This document shows, piece by piece, positions 32,200 to 42,192 of a stretch of 64,000 nucleotides of DNA; within the stretch, counting starts at the first letter, position 1, and every line of letters begins with the position of its first letter. A program made the translations under genes and the position numbers. The DNA lies in contig NZ_AODE01000014.1 in assembly GCF_000525855.1 (NCBI RefSeq), positions 62,001 through 126,000 of the forward strand. Reading direction: 5' to 3'. The notes beneath the pieces are model-generated. The model saw nothing but the letters and a program-made list of their open reading frames with translations. It was not told the DNA's origin and made no database searches. The DNA is from Listeria cornellensis FSL F6-0969 (GTDB taxonomy: Bacteria; Bacillota; Bacilli; Lactobacillales; Listeriaceae).

Positions 32200-34802
32200 A
32201 TGGCAATGAAAGAAAAAGCTGTTAATGAAGAATTAGAGGTTCAAAAAGTAATTGATACACTAGCAAGTAACGGGCAAAGCGCACTAAAAGCGTTCGCCGA
32301 TTTTGACCAAGAAAAAGTAGATCATATCGTTCATGCAATGGCTCTAGCTGGTCTTGACCAACATATGCCACTTGCTAAATTAGCGATTGAAGAAACTGGT
32401 CGCGGAATCTACGAAGATAAGTGTATTAAAAACATTTTCGCAACAGAATATATTTGGAATAGTATCAAAGCAGACAAAACAGTCGGCATTATCCATGAAG
32501 ATAAACAAACTGGTGTGGTTGAAATCGCAGAACCAGTCGGTGTTATCGCTGGGGTAACTCCGGTTACGAATCCAACATCGACAACACTTTTCAAAGCGAT
32601 TATTGCCATCAAAACGCGTAACCCAATCATTTTTGCCTTCCACCCAAGCGCTCAAAAATGTTCTTCTGAAGCCGCTCGCGTTGTATACGAAGCAGCAGTT
32701 GCAGCCGGCGCTCCTGAACATTGTATCCAGTGGGTAGAAAAACCATCCCTAGAAGCGACAAAACTATTGATGAACCATAAAGATGTAGCGCTCGTTCTTG
32801 CTACAGGTGGTGCGGCAATGGTTAAATCAGCGTACTCTACCGGTAAACCTGCACTTGGCGTTGGTCCTGGTAACGTTCCAGCTTACATCGATAAAACAGC
32901 GAAAATCAAACGCGCAGTGAACGACTTAATCCTATCTAAAACGTTTGACCACGGTATGATTTGTGCTTCTGAACAAGCGGTAATCGTCGACAAAGAAGTC
33001 GCAAAAGCCGTAAAAGATGAAATGGAAGCGAACAAATGCTACTTCGTTAAAGGCGCTGAGTTCAAAAAACTAGAAAGCTATGTCATCAATCCTGAAACAC
33101 ACGCGTTAAATCCAAATGTAGTCGGTAAATCCCCTGCTTGGATTGCAAACGAAGCTGGTTTCAAGGTTCCAGAAGATACAAAAATGCTCGTAGCTGAAAT
33201 TACAGGCGTGGGCGATGCTTACCCTCTATCTCATGAAAAACTAAGCCCAGTCCTAGCTTTTATTGAAGCAAAAGACCAAGCACAAGCCTTCGATCGTTGT
33301 GAAGAAATGCTCGTATACGGTGGTTTAGGTCACTCAGCTGTTATTCATTCTACAGATCGCGAAGCACAACTTGCATTCGGTTTACGCATGAAAGCTTGCC
33401 GTATCATTGTGAACGCACCATCTGCTCAAGGCGGAATCGGCGACCTTTACAATGGCTTCATTCCTTCCCTAACACTTGGTTGCGGATCTTATGGTAAAAA
33501 CTCTGTATCACAAAACGTTAGCGCAACAAACCTTTTTAAATGTGAAACGTATCGCAGAACGGAGAAATAATATGCAATGGTTCAAACTGCCACCAAAAGT
33601 ATTCTTTGAAAAATATTCTACACAATACTTGCAAAAAAATGCCTAACATCGAACGCGTATTCATCGTAACTGACCCAGGCATGGTTCAATTTAAATACGT
33701 TGACGTTGTTATCGAACACTTGAAAAAGCGTGGTAATGACGTGTCCTACCAAGTATTTGCAGATGTAGAACCAGATCCTTCTGACGTAACAGTTTACAAA
33801 GGCGCAGAATTAATGAAAGACTTCAAACCAGATTGCATTATCGCACTTGGCGGTGGTTCGGCAATGGATGCTGCCAAAGGAATGTGGTTATTCTATGAAC
33901 ACCCAGAAGCTTCATTCTTCGGCTTGAAACAAAAATTCTTAGATATTCGCAAACGTACGTTCAAATATCCTAAACTTGGTGAAAAAGCGCAATTTGTTGC
34001 CATTCCTACTACATCTGGTACAGGATCTGAGGTTACTCCTTTTGCGGTAATTACAGATAAAGAAAATAACATTAAATATCCACTTGCAGATTACGAGCTA
34101 ACTCCGGACGTAGCAATTGTCGATGCACAATATGTTATGACAGTTCCTGCTCACATCACTGCTGATACAGGTATGGACGTATTAACACATGCGATTGAGT
34201 CTTACGTTTCCGTTATGGCAAGCGACTATACACGCGGATTATCTCTACGTGCGATCGAAATGGTTTTTGAATCATTACGCGCTTCTGTACTTGATGCGGA
34301 CGAAGATGCTCGTGAAAAAATGCATAACGCGTCTGCTATGGCTGGTATGGCCTTTGCCAATGCTTTCCTAGGAATTAACCACAGTTTAGCACATAAAATC
34401 GGACCTGAATTCCACATTCCTCATGGCCGTGCGAATGCAATCCTTATGCCACACGTTATTCGTTACAATGCAACAAAACCTAGAAAACATGCGTTGTTCC
34501 CAAGATATGAATCTTACCGTGCAGACCAAGACTACGCACAAATCGCTCGCGTGATGGGCTTCCCTGCTGCGACAACAGAAGAAGGCGTGAAATCACTCGT
34601 TGACGCGATCATCAGCCTTGGTAAAGATTGCGGAATCGACATGAGCTTGAAAGGTCAAAATGTTGATAAGAAAGCATTTGACGCAGTGGTTGATACACTT
34701 GCTGATCGCGCGTTCATGGATCAATGTACAACTGCAAATCCAGTTCAACCGCTCGTTTCTGAGTTGAAAGAAGTTTATATGAACGCTTATAAAGGTGTTT
34801 AA
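32200..34802 (+). CDS. adhE: bifunctional aldehyde-alcohol dehydrogenase AdhE / LAP (two apparent frameshifts)
   Basis: Reduces acetyl-CoA to acetaldehyde and on to ethanol, recycling NADH in fermentation. The N-terminal aldehyde dehydrogenase has catalytic Cys in HGMICASEQ near residue 254. The C-terminal iron-dependent alcohol dehydrogenase has GGGSAMDAAKGMW and HAIESYVSVMAS. Two A-runs are one base too long (33538-33540 and 33633-33639), which splits the sequence between the domains. Correction gives 866 residues, the length I recall for L. monocytogenes LAP, an adhesin of that species. The start ATG 32200 has GGAGGG upstream. Confidence 0.95.
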
Positions 34803-34819
34803 GTTATAAATAGTTGAAA

Positions 34820-34852
34820 AGAGCAGCCCTGCCTTCAGGGTTGTTCTTTTTT
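34820..34852 (+). terminator. adhE terminator
   Basis: GAGCAGCCCTG and CAGGGTTGTTC pair with one wobble around CCTT, followed by TTTTTT. Located 17 bases after the stop. Confidence 0.9.
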
Positions 34853-34916
34853 CGGCTACAATAAGTTTACATAATAATATTATTGTAACCTTATTTATCG
34901 ATATTCCCTCAATTAA

Positions 34917-34945
34917 TTGCGAAAACGAACCATTTAAACTATACT
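34917..34945 (+). promoter_or_regulatory. promoter of the methyltransferase gene
   Basis: TTGCGA and TATACT spaced by 17 bases. Transcription would start near 34952, which excludes the TTG at 34947 as start and supports ATG 34980. Confidence 0.6.
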
Positions 34946-34979
34946 ATTGACTTATCATGTAGCAGAGGATGCGATAGAA

Positions 34980-35576
34980 ATGGAAGAGAACATTTTTGAA
35001 ACAATAGCCAAGAAATATGATAGTCCAGAGCGAATCGAACTCGCGAATATTATTGCCCGCAAAGTTAGCGAAGAACTGATACAATCCAAGGATAAGACCC
35101 TGATTGATTACGGTAGTGGAACAGGTTTAATAGGTTTACAAATTGCCGACTCTGTTAAAACCGCTATTTTAGTTGACTCCTCCGAGAACATGGTCGAGAT
35201 AATAAATAATAAAGTAGCGGCAAATAAGACTCCAAACGTCAAAGCATTCGTTGCGGATTTCACCAAAGATATGATTGAAATAAAGGCGGATATAATACTG
35301 GTATCTCTCGTTCTTTTACACATTCCGGATACTAAAGTCATTTTAGAAGAACTTTACGAAACACTCAATACGGATGGCAACCTTATCATCATCGATTTCG
35401 ATAAAAATCCTAATGTTTACCATCCAAAAGTTCACAACGGTTTTGTGGCGGACGAATTAGAGGCACTACTAACTAGCGTAGGATTTAAATCGACAGATAT
35501 CCAGCCATTTCACCATGGCGAGAAATTATTTATGAAACATGATGCCACACTTTTTATCGCGGTTAGCAAGAAATAA
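34980..35576 (+). CDS. class I SAM-dependent methyltransferase
   Basis: 198 residues with the SAM-binding motif I LIDYGSGTGLIGLQIA near residue 38, an acidic motif II (AILVDSSENMVE) and VLLHIPD in the motif IV region. The substrate is not visible. Start at ATG 34980 is taken from promoter position and AGAGGA upstream, against a TTG at 34947. Monocistronic between adhE and a VOC protein gene. Confidence 0.85.
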   Translation: MEENIFETIAKKYDSPERIELANIIARKVSEELIQSKDKTLIDYGSGTGLIGLQIADSVKTAILVDSSENMVEIINNKVAANKTPNVKAFVADFTKDMIEIKADIILVSLVLLHIPDTKVILEELYETLNTDGNLIIIDFDKNPNVYHPKVHNGFVADELEALLTSVGFKSTDIQPFHHGEKLFMKHDATLFIAVSKK

Positions 35577-35663
35577 AATGTGTATATTAGTAGATTTCTA
35601 CATTCATTTATTCTATACTGTCCCTATCACCTCGCGTGAAAAACGTTTTTAGGAGGAAGTAAT

Positions 35664-36077
35664 ATGCCAAATACGATACCTTATTTACAGTTCAACGGGA
35701 ATGCCAAAGAAGCGTTAGATTTTTATGGTGAGGCTTTCGGAGCTACATCCACAATGGTGCAAACATACGGCGAAATGGGAGATTCTCGCGGTGACGAAGT
35801 ACTGGCTAACCGCCTTGTTCATGCACGATTAGAGAAAGATGGTGTTGAATTACTATATTTCTCTGATTCTTATGTTGATGAGACATTAGTACCTGGTAAT
35901 GTGCTTTCTGTCGCATACATGTTTGATGATGAAGCCTCGCTAAAAAGCACATATGAGCTATTGAAAAATGGTGGTCACATTTCTATCGAGCTACAGGAAA
36001 TGCCATGGGGTGGCGTTTACGCAAAAGTAACCGATAAACTCGGCGTTGAATGGCAACTTAACTGGCAAAAAAATTAA
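35664..36077 (+). CDS. VOC-superfamily protein (PhnB/glyoxalase-like)
   Basis: 137 residues with the typical PhnB-like start (IPYLQFNGNAKEALDFYGEA) and the paired beta-alpha-beta pattern ending in MPWGGVYAKVTDKLGVEWQL. Such proteins are often annotated as 3-demethylubiquinone methyltransferase-like, which is not justified. The substrate is unknown. AGGAGG upstream; a weak promoter TAGATT-N17-TATACT lies at 35591-35619. Ends in a hairpin shared with the convergent histidine kinase gene. Confidence 0.85.
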   Translation: MPNTIPYLQFNGNAKEALDFYGEAFGATSTMVQTYGEMGDSRGDEVLANRLVHARLEKDGVELLYFSDSYVDETLVPGNVLSVAYMFDDEASLKSTYELLKNGGHISIELQEMPWGGVYAKVTDKLGVEWQLNWQKN

Positions 36078-36090
36078 TTCGAGCCAACAT

Positions 36091-36150
36091 AAAACCACCA
36101 AATAACAAATTTTCTATGAAGGATAGAGAATACGTCATTCGGTGGTTTTT
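36091..36150. terminator. bidirectional terminator between VOC gene and histidine kinase
   Basis: AAAACCACC (36091-36099) and GGTGGTTTT (36141-36149) form a nine-base stem with A and T tracts on both sides and a long internal loop. It lies between two convergent genes. Confidence 0.65.
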
Positions 36151-36166
36151 CATTATAATTTGTGTC

Positions 36167-37072
36167 TTAATCAAAAAATGATTTCTTGAATATTACTTTA
36201 AATGTTGTCATGGGCTCATTTGAAGCTATAACCTCGCCACCAAGTTTACCTATAATTTCTTTGCTTAAAAACAAGCCCATTCCAGTTGACTTCCCAAACT
36301 CTCTCGTTTTACCAGTGTAGCCACGTTCAAAAATTCTCGGTAAATCACTACTCGCAATTGGATTCCCAGTATTTTTAATTTCAATCCCAACAACCGTTTC
36401 GGATTCAAAGGTCGTAATAAAAATACACTCCCCATCGCCAGCATACTTCAAGGCGTTCGATATAATTTGCTCTATTACGAAAGAGGCCCAAAGTTTGTCT
36501 GTTAAAACAGGTCCCATATCCGCAAAATTTAGATCCACTTCTAACTTCTGACTTATAAATAAATTAGCATACTGTTTCAAAAGCCTCTCAATCAACATCC
36601 GCATATCCACGTTTTCCAAATGAAGATCCTCATAAAAACTTGTATATTTCGCATAAAAAAGCATCTGATTAATTTTACTTTCTATTTGCACTACTTGCTG
36701 TTTTTGCTTACCGTCAACTGAAAGAGCTAGAACAGTCAAAGGAGTCTTAATATCATGCACCCAACTCGTCATAAAATCAATAAATTGCTGATTATTAAGC
36801 TCTTGATCCAATATTTTTTCCCGATATGTTTTTTGTTCGTTCTCGAGTTGTTCCTTAAACCGTTCTGCTTGCATGCTTACTGGTACATCCCCTTTTTCCT
36901 GGAAAAAGCGGTATACTAAATACGAACCGAAGAGTATCATTGGCAAAATCATGGCATATAAAAAATCTAGACTGAATGCTGTCCCTAGCAAAAGCCAAAC
37001 TACGCCTACCCCTACCATAATACAGAAAATAAACACAGTGATGATTCCAAGCTGTTTCCGTATAAAATTCAT
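36167..37072 (-). CDS. BceS-type intramembrane-sensing histidine kinase
   Basis: 301 residues: two membrane helices in the first 55 residues with almost no extracellular loop, then a HisKA domain with WVHDIKTPLT (phospho-His near residue 105) and an ATPase domain with N-box EQIISNALKY and GKSTGMGLFLS. The lack of an extracellular sensor is typical of BceS-like kinases that sense flux of their ABC transporter, which is encoded divergently next door. The start overlaps the regulator stop by four bases. Confidence 0.9.
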   Translation of the reverse strand: MNFIRKQLGIITVFIFCIMVGVGVVWLLLGTAFSLDFLYAMILPMILFGSYLVYRFFQEKGDVPVSMQAERFKEQLENEQKTYREKILDQELNNQQFIDFMTSWVHDIKTPLTVLALSVDGKQKQQVVQIESKINQMLFYAKYTSFYEDLHLENVDMRMLIERLLKQYANLFISQKLEVDLNFADMGPVLTDKLWASFVIEQIISNALKYAGDGECIFITTFESETVVGIEIKNTGNPIASSDLPRIFERGYTGKTREFGKSTGMGLFLSKEIIGKLGGEVIASNEPMTTFKVIFKKSFFD

Positions 37073-37740
37073 AGCCGGTAGCCCATGCCGCGCACCGACT
37101 CAATGTATGATTTCCCCGTTAAATCTTCTAGCTTTTTTCGCAGACGGCTCACGTTTTGCGTCAACGTATTTTCACTAATGAAGGCTGCATTTTCCCACAA
37201 TATCTCCATCAACTGCTCTCGTGAGTGGACTTTTTCTGGTGCCTGCATGAATGTTCTTAAAAGTAAGCCCTCATTCTTAGTTAGAGCTACCGTCTTATCA
37301 TTGCATGTGACCGCCCAATTATCTATATCTAGAGTGACATTTTGGTATACTAAATCCGTTTGTCCATTATAATCATAACTTCTTCTCAGTAAAGCTTGGA
37401 CGTTCGAGACTAAAACATCGAGGTTAAATGGCTTTTCTATAAATAAATCTCCACCTACTGTAACGCTCGTAATCTTACTCATTGGCTCATTTTGCGAACT
37501 TAGGAACAAAATCGGCATCTTTGAAAACTTTCGAATCTCTTGTGCCCAATAAAATCCATCATATGCCGGCAATTTAATATCTAGAATGATTAAATCAGGT
37601 ATATTTTCCTTCACCTGGTTGGCAATTTCTGTATAGTTGTCGTAAATAACCGCTTCATATTGCCATGCTTCAAGCTTTTCTGCTATTTTTTCAGCAATAG
37701 CCCGTTCGTCTTCTACAATTCCCACCTTAAATTTCTTCAT
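37069..37740 (-). CDS. BceR-type OmpR-family response regulator
   Basis: 223 residues: receiver domain with phospho-acceptor Asp in LIILDIKLPAYDG near residue 54, and a winged-helix DNA-binding domain ending SYIESVRGMGYRL. Operon with the kinase. It probably activates the divergent ABC transporter genes. TATAAT at 37770-37775 (minus strand) is the likely -10 of its promoter. Confidence 0.92.
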   Translation of the reverse strand: MKKFKVGIVEDERAIAEKIAEKLEAWQYEAVIYDNYTEIANQVKENIPDLIILDIKLPAYDGFYWAQEIRKFSKMPILFLSSQNEPMSKITSVTVGGDLFIEKPFNLDVLVSNVQALLRRSYDYNGQTDLVYQNVTLDIDNWAVTCNDKTVALTKNEGLLLRTFMQAPEKVHSREQLMEILWENAAFISENTLTQNVSRLRKKLEDLTGKSYIESVRGMGYRL

Positions 37741-37785
37741 TATTTCAAATCCTTCAATTCATTTTTTTCATTATACCATGGGAGG

Positions 37786-37799
37786 TGACAAATTTGTCA
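37786..37799. promoter_or_regulatory. palindromic operator between regulator and ABC genes
   Basis: TGACAAATTTGTCA is a perfect 14-base palindrome in the divergent spacer. It overlaps the -35 region of the regulator promoter and lies about 85 bases upstream of the ABC gene, whose TATGAT -10 near 37843 has a poor -35. This is what is expected for an activated Bce promoter. Confidence 0.55.
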
Positions 37800-37882
37800 T
37801 GTAAAAGTCATCTCTTTCGGTTTCTTCATTGCGATAAAAAAGCTATGATTAGTCTATAAATAACGAATAAAGGAGTTAAACA

Positions 37883-38632
37883 ATGATTACAGTACAAAAT
37901 TTACAGAAATCCTACAATCATCAACTTATTTTACGCAATTTATCCTTTCAAGTTCAAACAGGAGAATTCATTGCCATTATGGGCCCAAGTGGTTCAGGTA
38001 AGACAACCCTACTTAACACGATGTCGACATTAGATACGTTTGATGCAGGAAGAGTCTTGATTGACGAATCCGATATTACCGTCATGAAACAAGCAGAACG
38101 CCGACTTTTGCGACGAGACAAAATCGCTTTTATTTTCCAACATTATAACCTGTTAGATACATTTACCGTGAAAGAAAATATTTATCTTCCATTCACACTA
38201 GCTGGTAAAGTCACACCTGAGCTAGATGGCCGTTTCCATGAACTTGCTGAGAAATTAAAAATTTTACCACTAATCGATAAATTTCCTGCCGAGCTTTCTG
38301 GTGGTGAAAAACAGCGTGTAGCTGCTACACGAGCTTTCTTGGGAAACCCAAAAGTTCTTTTTGCAGATGAACCCACTGGTGCACTTGATACAAGAAGTGC
38401 TACTGCTATGTTGGAAATTCTTGCAGAGCTCAACCAAGTAATGGGGACTACCTTATTGATGGTGACACATGACGGACGCGCAGCAAGCTTTGCCAATCGT
38501 GTCATCTTTATGGTTGATGGCGTCATTGTCAATGAGTTTTATCGCGGAGATAAGAAACAAAGTGAATTTTTTGATGAAATTGCAGAAGTTTCACATCGTT
38601 TAGGTGCGATAGAAAGTGCAGGTACCCCATGA
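37883..38632 (+). CDS. BceA-type ABC transporter ATP-binding protein
   Basis: 249 residues with Walker A GPSGSGKTTLL near residue 36, Q-loop, signature LSGGEKQRVAATR, Walker B VLFADEPTGALDT and the H-loop VTHDGR. MacB/BceA subfamily, partner of the large permease that follows with a four-base stop-start overlap. Likely exports or removes cell-wall-active peptides; the specific drug cannot be read from sequence. Confidence 0.93.
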   Translation: MITVQNLQKSYNHQLILRNLSFQVQTGEFIAIMGPSGSGKTTLLNTMSTLDTFDAGRVLIDESDITVMKQAERRLLRRDKIAFIFQHYNLLDTFTVKENIYLPFTLAGKVTPELDGRFHELAEKLKILPLIDKFPAELSGGEKQRVAATRAFLGNPKVLFADEPTGALDTRSATAMLEILAELNQVMGTTLLMVTHDGRAASFANRVIFMVDGVIVNEFYRGDKKQSEFFDEIAEVSHRLGAIESAGTP

Positions 38633-40531
38633 ATTTGCTGAAGCTATCTTGGAAAAGTATTTTGAGAAGACCAATGAACCACTTTATTTATGCTTTATCG
38701 CTACTAATAACCGCATTTATTAGCAACACTTACTGGTCGATTCAAACAAATAAATCAGTAAATGAAGTGATTCAAAGTAAAGAATCTTTCGGAACAGCTT
38801 TGACTATTGGCGGAATCATCGTCTTCATTTTCTTAATAATACTCGTTCTCTACACCAATCGCTTTTATATTACTGTGCGTGAAAATGAACTTGGAACATA
38901 CCTTCTATTTGGAGAAAGTAATTTTTCATTACTTAAATTGCTTTTTACAGAACAACTACTCTTTGTTTTTACTGCTGGAGTGGTCGGAAATTTATTGGGA
39001 ACACTCTTTTCAAAACTATTCGGTACCATCCTTGTCCGGATGATGGGCTATGAGAATCAAGTAGCTATTAATATATCACCGGAGCCAATCTTAGTTAGTT
39101 TTGCATTGCTTATTATCGCTGCTATTTTGGTCACTCTATTTAATATTCGTCGTTTCTCTAAAATATCGTTAGTATCTCTTTTTACAGGGAACTCTGATGT
39201 TCCAAAAGTGAGAAAGGGCAATGCTTTTCTGGCATTTTTAGGTGTGTTTTTAATTATCGGTTCGCTAGTTTACTCCACTCAGACATCCTTAGATTCCACC
39301 ATCCTGATTTTATTTGCTTCATTCACGCTTGGTGTTATTCTCTTTATAAACCAGACCTTGACATGGTACATCCATTACAAAACAAGGAGTAAGGGTTATT
39401 TTATCAAGTTAGACATGATTTCCACTGCTTCTTTACGGAGCAAATTACCAAGAAATACGTTTCAACTAACAATGATTACACTTTTATCCAGTATGACACT
39501 ATTTTTAGTAACCTTTTCTTTGATTAATTTGGAAACGCAAAAAGTAGTGCCCAGGACGCATTTACCCGATGATTTCTTGTATAGCTATGTAGATAAAGCA
39601 ACGGAAAACAAAATACAACAAACGTTTGGAGGAGAGATAAAAAATCATAAACTGTTTGATACGATCGCAATAAAAGCTAGATCTCCCATTGATTCAGCCT
39701 TCACTAATTCCTTACAATTCGGAAATAGCGGTTATATTATGAGTTTATCTGCTTACAATAAATTGCGGGAGTTTCGTGGGGAGGAGAAATTAACTACTTC
39801 GCTTCAGAATAACGAGGCCCTTTCCTTCTCTAGAGGCTCCGACACCGTAAATTTAAATGTCGATTTTAATATCCAAATTGGAGCAACACAAAAAACATTG
39901 CACGTTATCGAACGGTTAGATGCGACTATGATTGGTTGGCGAAGTGACATCGTGCATACTGATGGGGAAAAACCACCTACATTTGTAGTAAGTGATATTT
40001 ATTATTCGCAGGCAAAGTCCTATGACCACATTCAGAAGTTCTCAACCTTTCTCTTGAAAGAACCTACGAAACAATTGGAACGTATAAAAATCGCTGTTTC
40101 GCACTTACCAAAGAATACCTACTACTCGGCGTATGTCATTCCGTATACTATTAATGTCGAGAGCGGCGCCCTTCTTCTTTTCGTATCCACCTTTTTTTGC
40201 TATTATTTCATTTATGGCTTTGGGGGCAACGATTTATTTCAAACAATTACAAGAAGCCTATGCTGATAGACCTCGGTTTAAGCTATTGAAAGAGCTTGGT
40301 GCAGATGAAGCAGTATTGCATAAAAACATTAGAAAGCAACTAGCGATTCTTTTTATAGCTCCTAGTCTATTAGGTACTGCAGAAGCATTCGCGCTAACAG
40401 TCCCGATAATAAATGAAGTAGATTCTATTAATGTAATTGGCTTCGTTTCTGGTTTAATTGGCGTTTTTCTACTCATTTATCTTTTATTTTACTTTAGCAG
40501 TGTGGCCATATACAAACGTATTACATCTTGA
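38629..40531 (+). CDS. BceB-type ABC transporter permease (apparent frameshift)
   Basis: 633 residues after removing one base from the run of seven T at 40192-40198. About ten membrane helices in the 1+3+... BceB arrangement with a large extracellular domain of roughly 200 residues (about 300-505) between helices, which is the sensing part of these transporters. The ATG overlaps the BceA stop. As written, the last 110 residues, with the final three helices, are cut off. Confidence 0.88.
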
Positions 40532-40539
40532 TAAAATGA

Positions 40540-40578
40540 AGGGGCTATCAATCAACATTACGTAGCCCCTCATTCTTA
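40540..40578. terminator. bidirectional terminator between BceB and tag
   Basis: AGGGGCTA and TAGCCCCT form a perfect eight-base stem around a 15-base loop, between convergent genes; A/T-rich on both sides. Confidence 0.75.
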
Positions 40579-41143
40579 TCGATTCTCTGTGTGATACGGA
40601 CAAGTAATCACGTGATCATCAATCATCCCAATAGCTTGCAAATACGAATAAATAATGACTGGTCCGACAAAGATAAAACCGCGTTTCTTCAAGTCTTTAC
40701 TAATTCGCTCAGATAACTCGTTTTTAGCTGGCATTTGCGACATATCCGTCCAATGATTTATAATTGGCTCTCCATCAGAATATCCCCAAATATAATTAGC
40801 AAAAGAACCAAATTCCGCTTGCACCTTTAAAAAAAGCAATGGCATTTTTGCGGACTCCACCAATTTTAAGTTTATTTCTGACAATTTCTGCGGTTTCGCG
40901 TATCTGTTCTAGCTCTTCATCTGTCATCAGTGCACATTTATCTGGATCAAATTGATGAAAGGCTTCTTTGTACGCAGCTCGCTTATTTAAAATTAGCCGC
41001 CATGAAAGACCCGCCTGCGCCCCTTCTAAATTCAGCATTTCAAATAAATAGTGCTCGTCACGACTTGGCACGCACCACTCATTATCGTGGTAAACTTGCT
41101 CGACACTATCATTCATCGCCCATCCACATCGTTCATGCTGCAT
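40576..41143 (-). CDS. tag: 3-methyladenine DNA glycosylase I (apparent frameshift)
   Basis: Removes 3-methyladenine from alkylated DNA. From ATG 41143 the protein has RCGWAMNDSVEQVYHDNEW with the metal-binding Cys, LEGAQAGLSWRLIL, and GGVRKNAIAFLKVQAEFGSF across the break. The final CPYHTENR carries the other zinc ligands. The A-run 40829-40835 is one too long. Correction gives 188 residues, normal for Tag. Follows the aldo/keto reductase gene by 22 bases, probably one operon. Confidence 0.92.
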
Positions 41144-41165
41144 CTTGCATCCTTCTTTCTATCTG

Positions 41166-42099
41166 TTATTTGAATAAAGCCCGAACTCGCTCTACTTCTT
41201 CATGCATCAAATCCGCGTCTAACGTTTTCATGTTGGCTCTAACTTGTTCTGGGCTCTTAGCTCCTGGAATCACAACATCAATACCGTCAATACCGAGCGT
41301 GGTCGCCAAAACAATATTGGCAATGGAGACGTGGTGCTTATCAGCTAACGCTTGGAGGCTGTTTACTTTTGCAATGGTATCAAGATATGCTTGTCCCTGG
41401 AAATGTGGGCGTTCTTTTCGGAAATCTTGAGGTGGATTATTCGCTGTGAATTTCCCTGTTAAAAGACCACTTGCGAGCGGTGTGTAGGGTATGAAAGATA
41501 TTCCATGCTCCTTGCAATAAGGAATCATATCGTCCTCTAGTTCAGGATAAATGAGCGAATATTTATCTTGCACGACATCAATGAACCCATCTTTATTCGC
41601 TAACTCCAAAGCTTCCATACTAAAATTAGACACGCCTATCGCGCGAATTTTGCCCGCCTCTTTTAATCGTTGTAAAGCCCCAACCGCTTCATCGGGTGGC
41701 GTCACTCCATCCGGGAAATGAATATAAAATAAGTCAATATAATCTGTTTGAAGACGCTTCAACGCGATATCTACCGCTTCTATTAAGAACACCGGAGAAT
41801 TATCTAATTTAATCCCACTATCCGTCACGACATGGGCGGCTTTCGTTGCAAGAACAACATCTGAACGACGACCTGTCTCGGCTAAGATTTCACCAATTAG
41901 CTCTTCCGAACGCCCTAATCCATACATGAACGCACTATCAAAAAAAATCTGCACCTTCCGCCAACGCCACGCGTATCGTTTCTCGACTCACCTCTTCATC
42001 GATATTTTGAAATAAATTGTGCGCCCCAATCGTATTTGCTCCAAAGCCAATCGGTGTGACGCGCAGCCCAGTTTTACCAATCTCTACCCGTTTCGCCAT
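41166..42099 (-). CDS. aldo/keto reductase (apparent frameshift)
   Basis: NADPH-dependent carbonyl reductase of the TIM-barrel AKR family. From ATG 42099 it begins MAKRVEIGKTGLRVTPIGFG and keeps DSAFMYGLGRSEELIGE (catalytic Asp and Tyr), LATKAA with the Lys, and YIDLFYIHFPD with the His. The A-run 41940-41947 is one too long and cuts off the first 50 residues. Corrected length is 310. Substrate not assigned. Confidence 0.9.
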
Positions 42100-42144
42100 T
42101 CTCCAACAACCTCCCTAATCTATCGCTATATCTCATGATAACAT

Positions 42145-42186
42145 AAAAAAACATCGAACGCACGTTCTAGTTCGATGTTTTTTTTA
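42145..42186 (-). terminator. acnA terminator
   Basis: ACATCGAAC and GTTCGATGT pair around ten bases, with a long T-run on the minus strand (and on the plus strand). Seven bases after the aconitase stop. Confidence 0.85.
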
Positions 42187-42192
42187 TTTCTT

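Noticed and set aside
32200..34802. adhE read as two separate genes, an aldehyde dehydrogenase and an alcohol dehydrogenase
   Set aside because: The linker codons are intact in the shifted frame, both breaks lie in A-runs, and the corrected protein has the known AdhE length.
34947..34980. TTG 34947 as start of the methyltransferase
   Set aside because: It lies at or before the predicted transcription start of a good promoter; ATG 34980 has an upstream AGAGGA.
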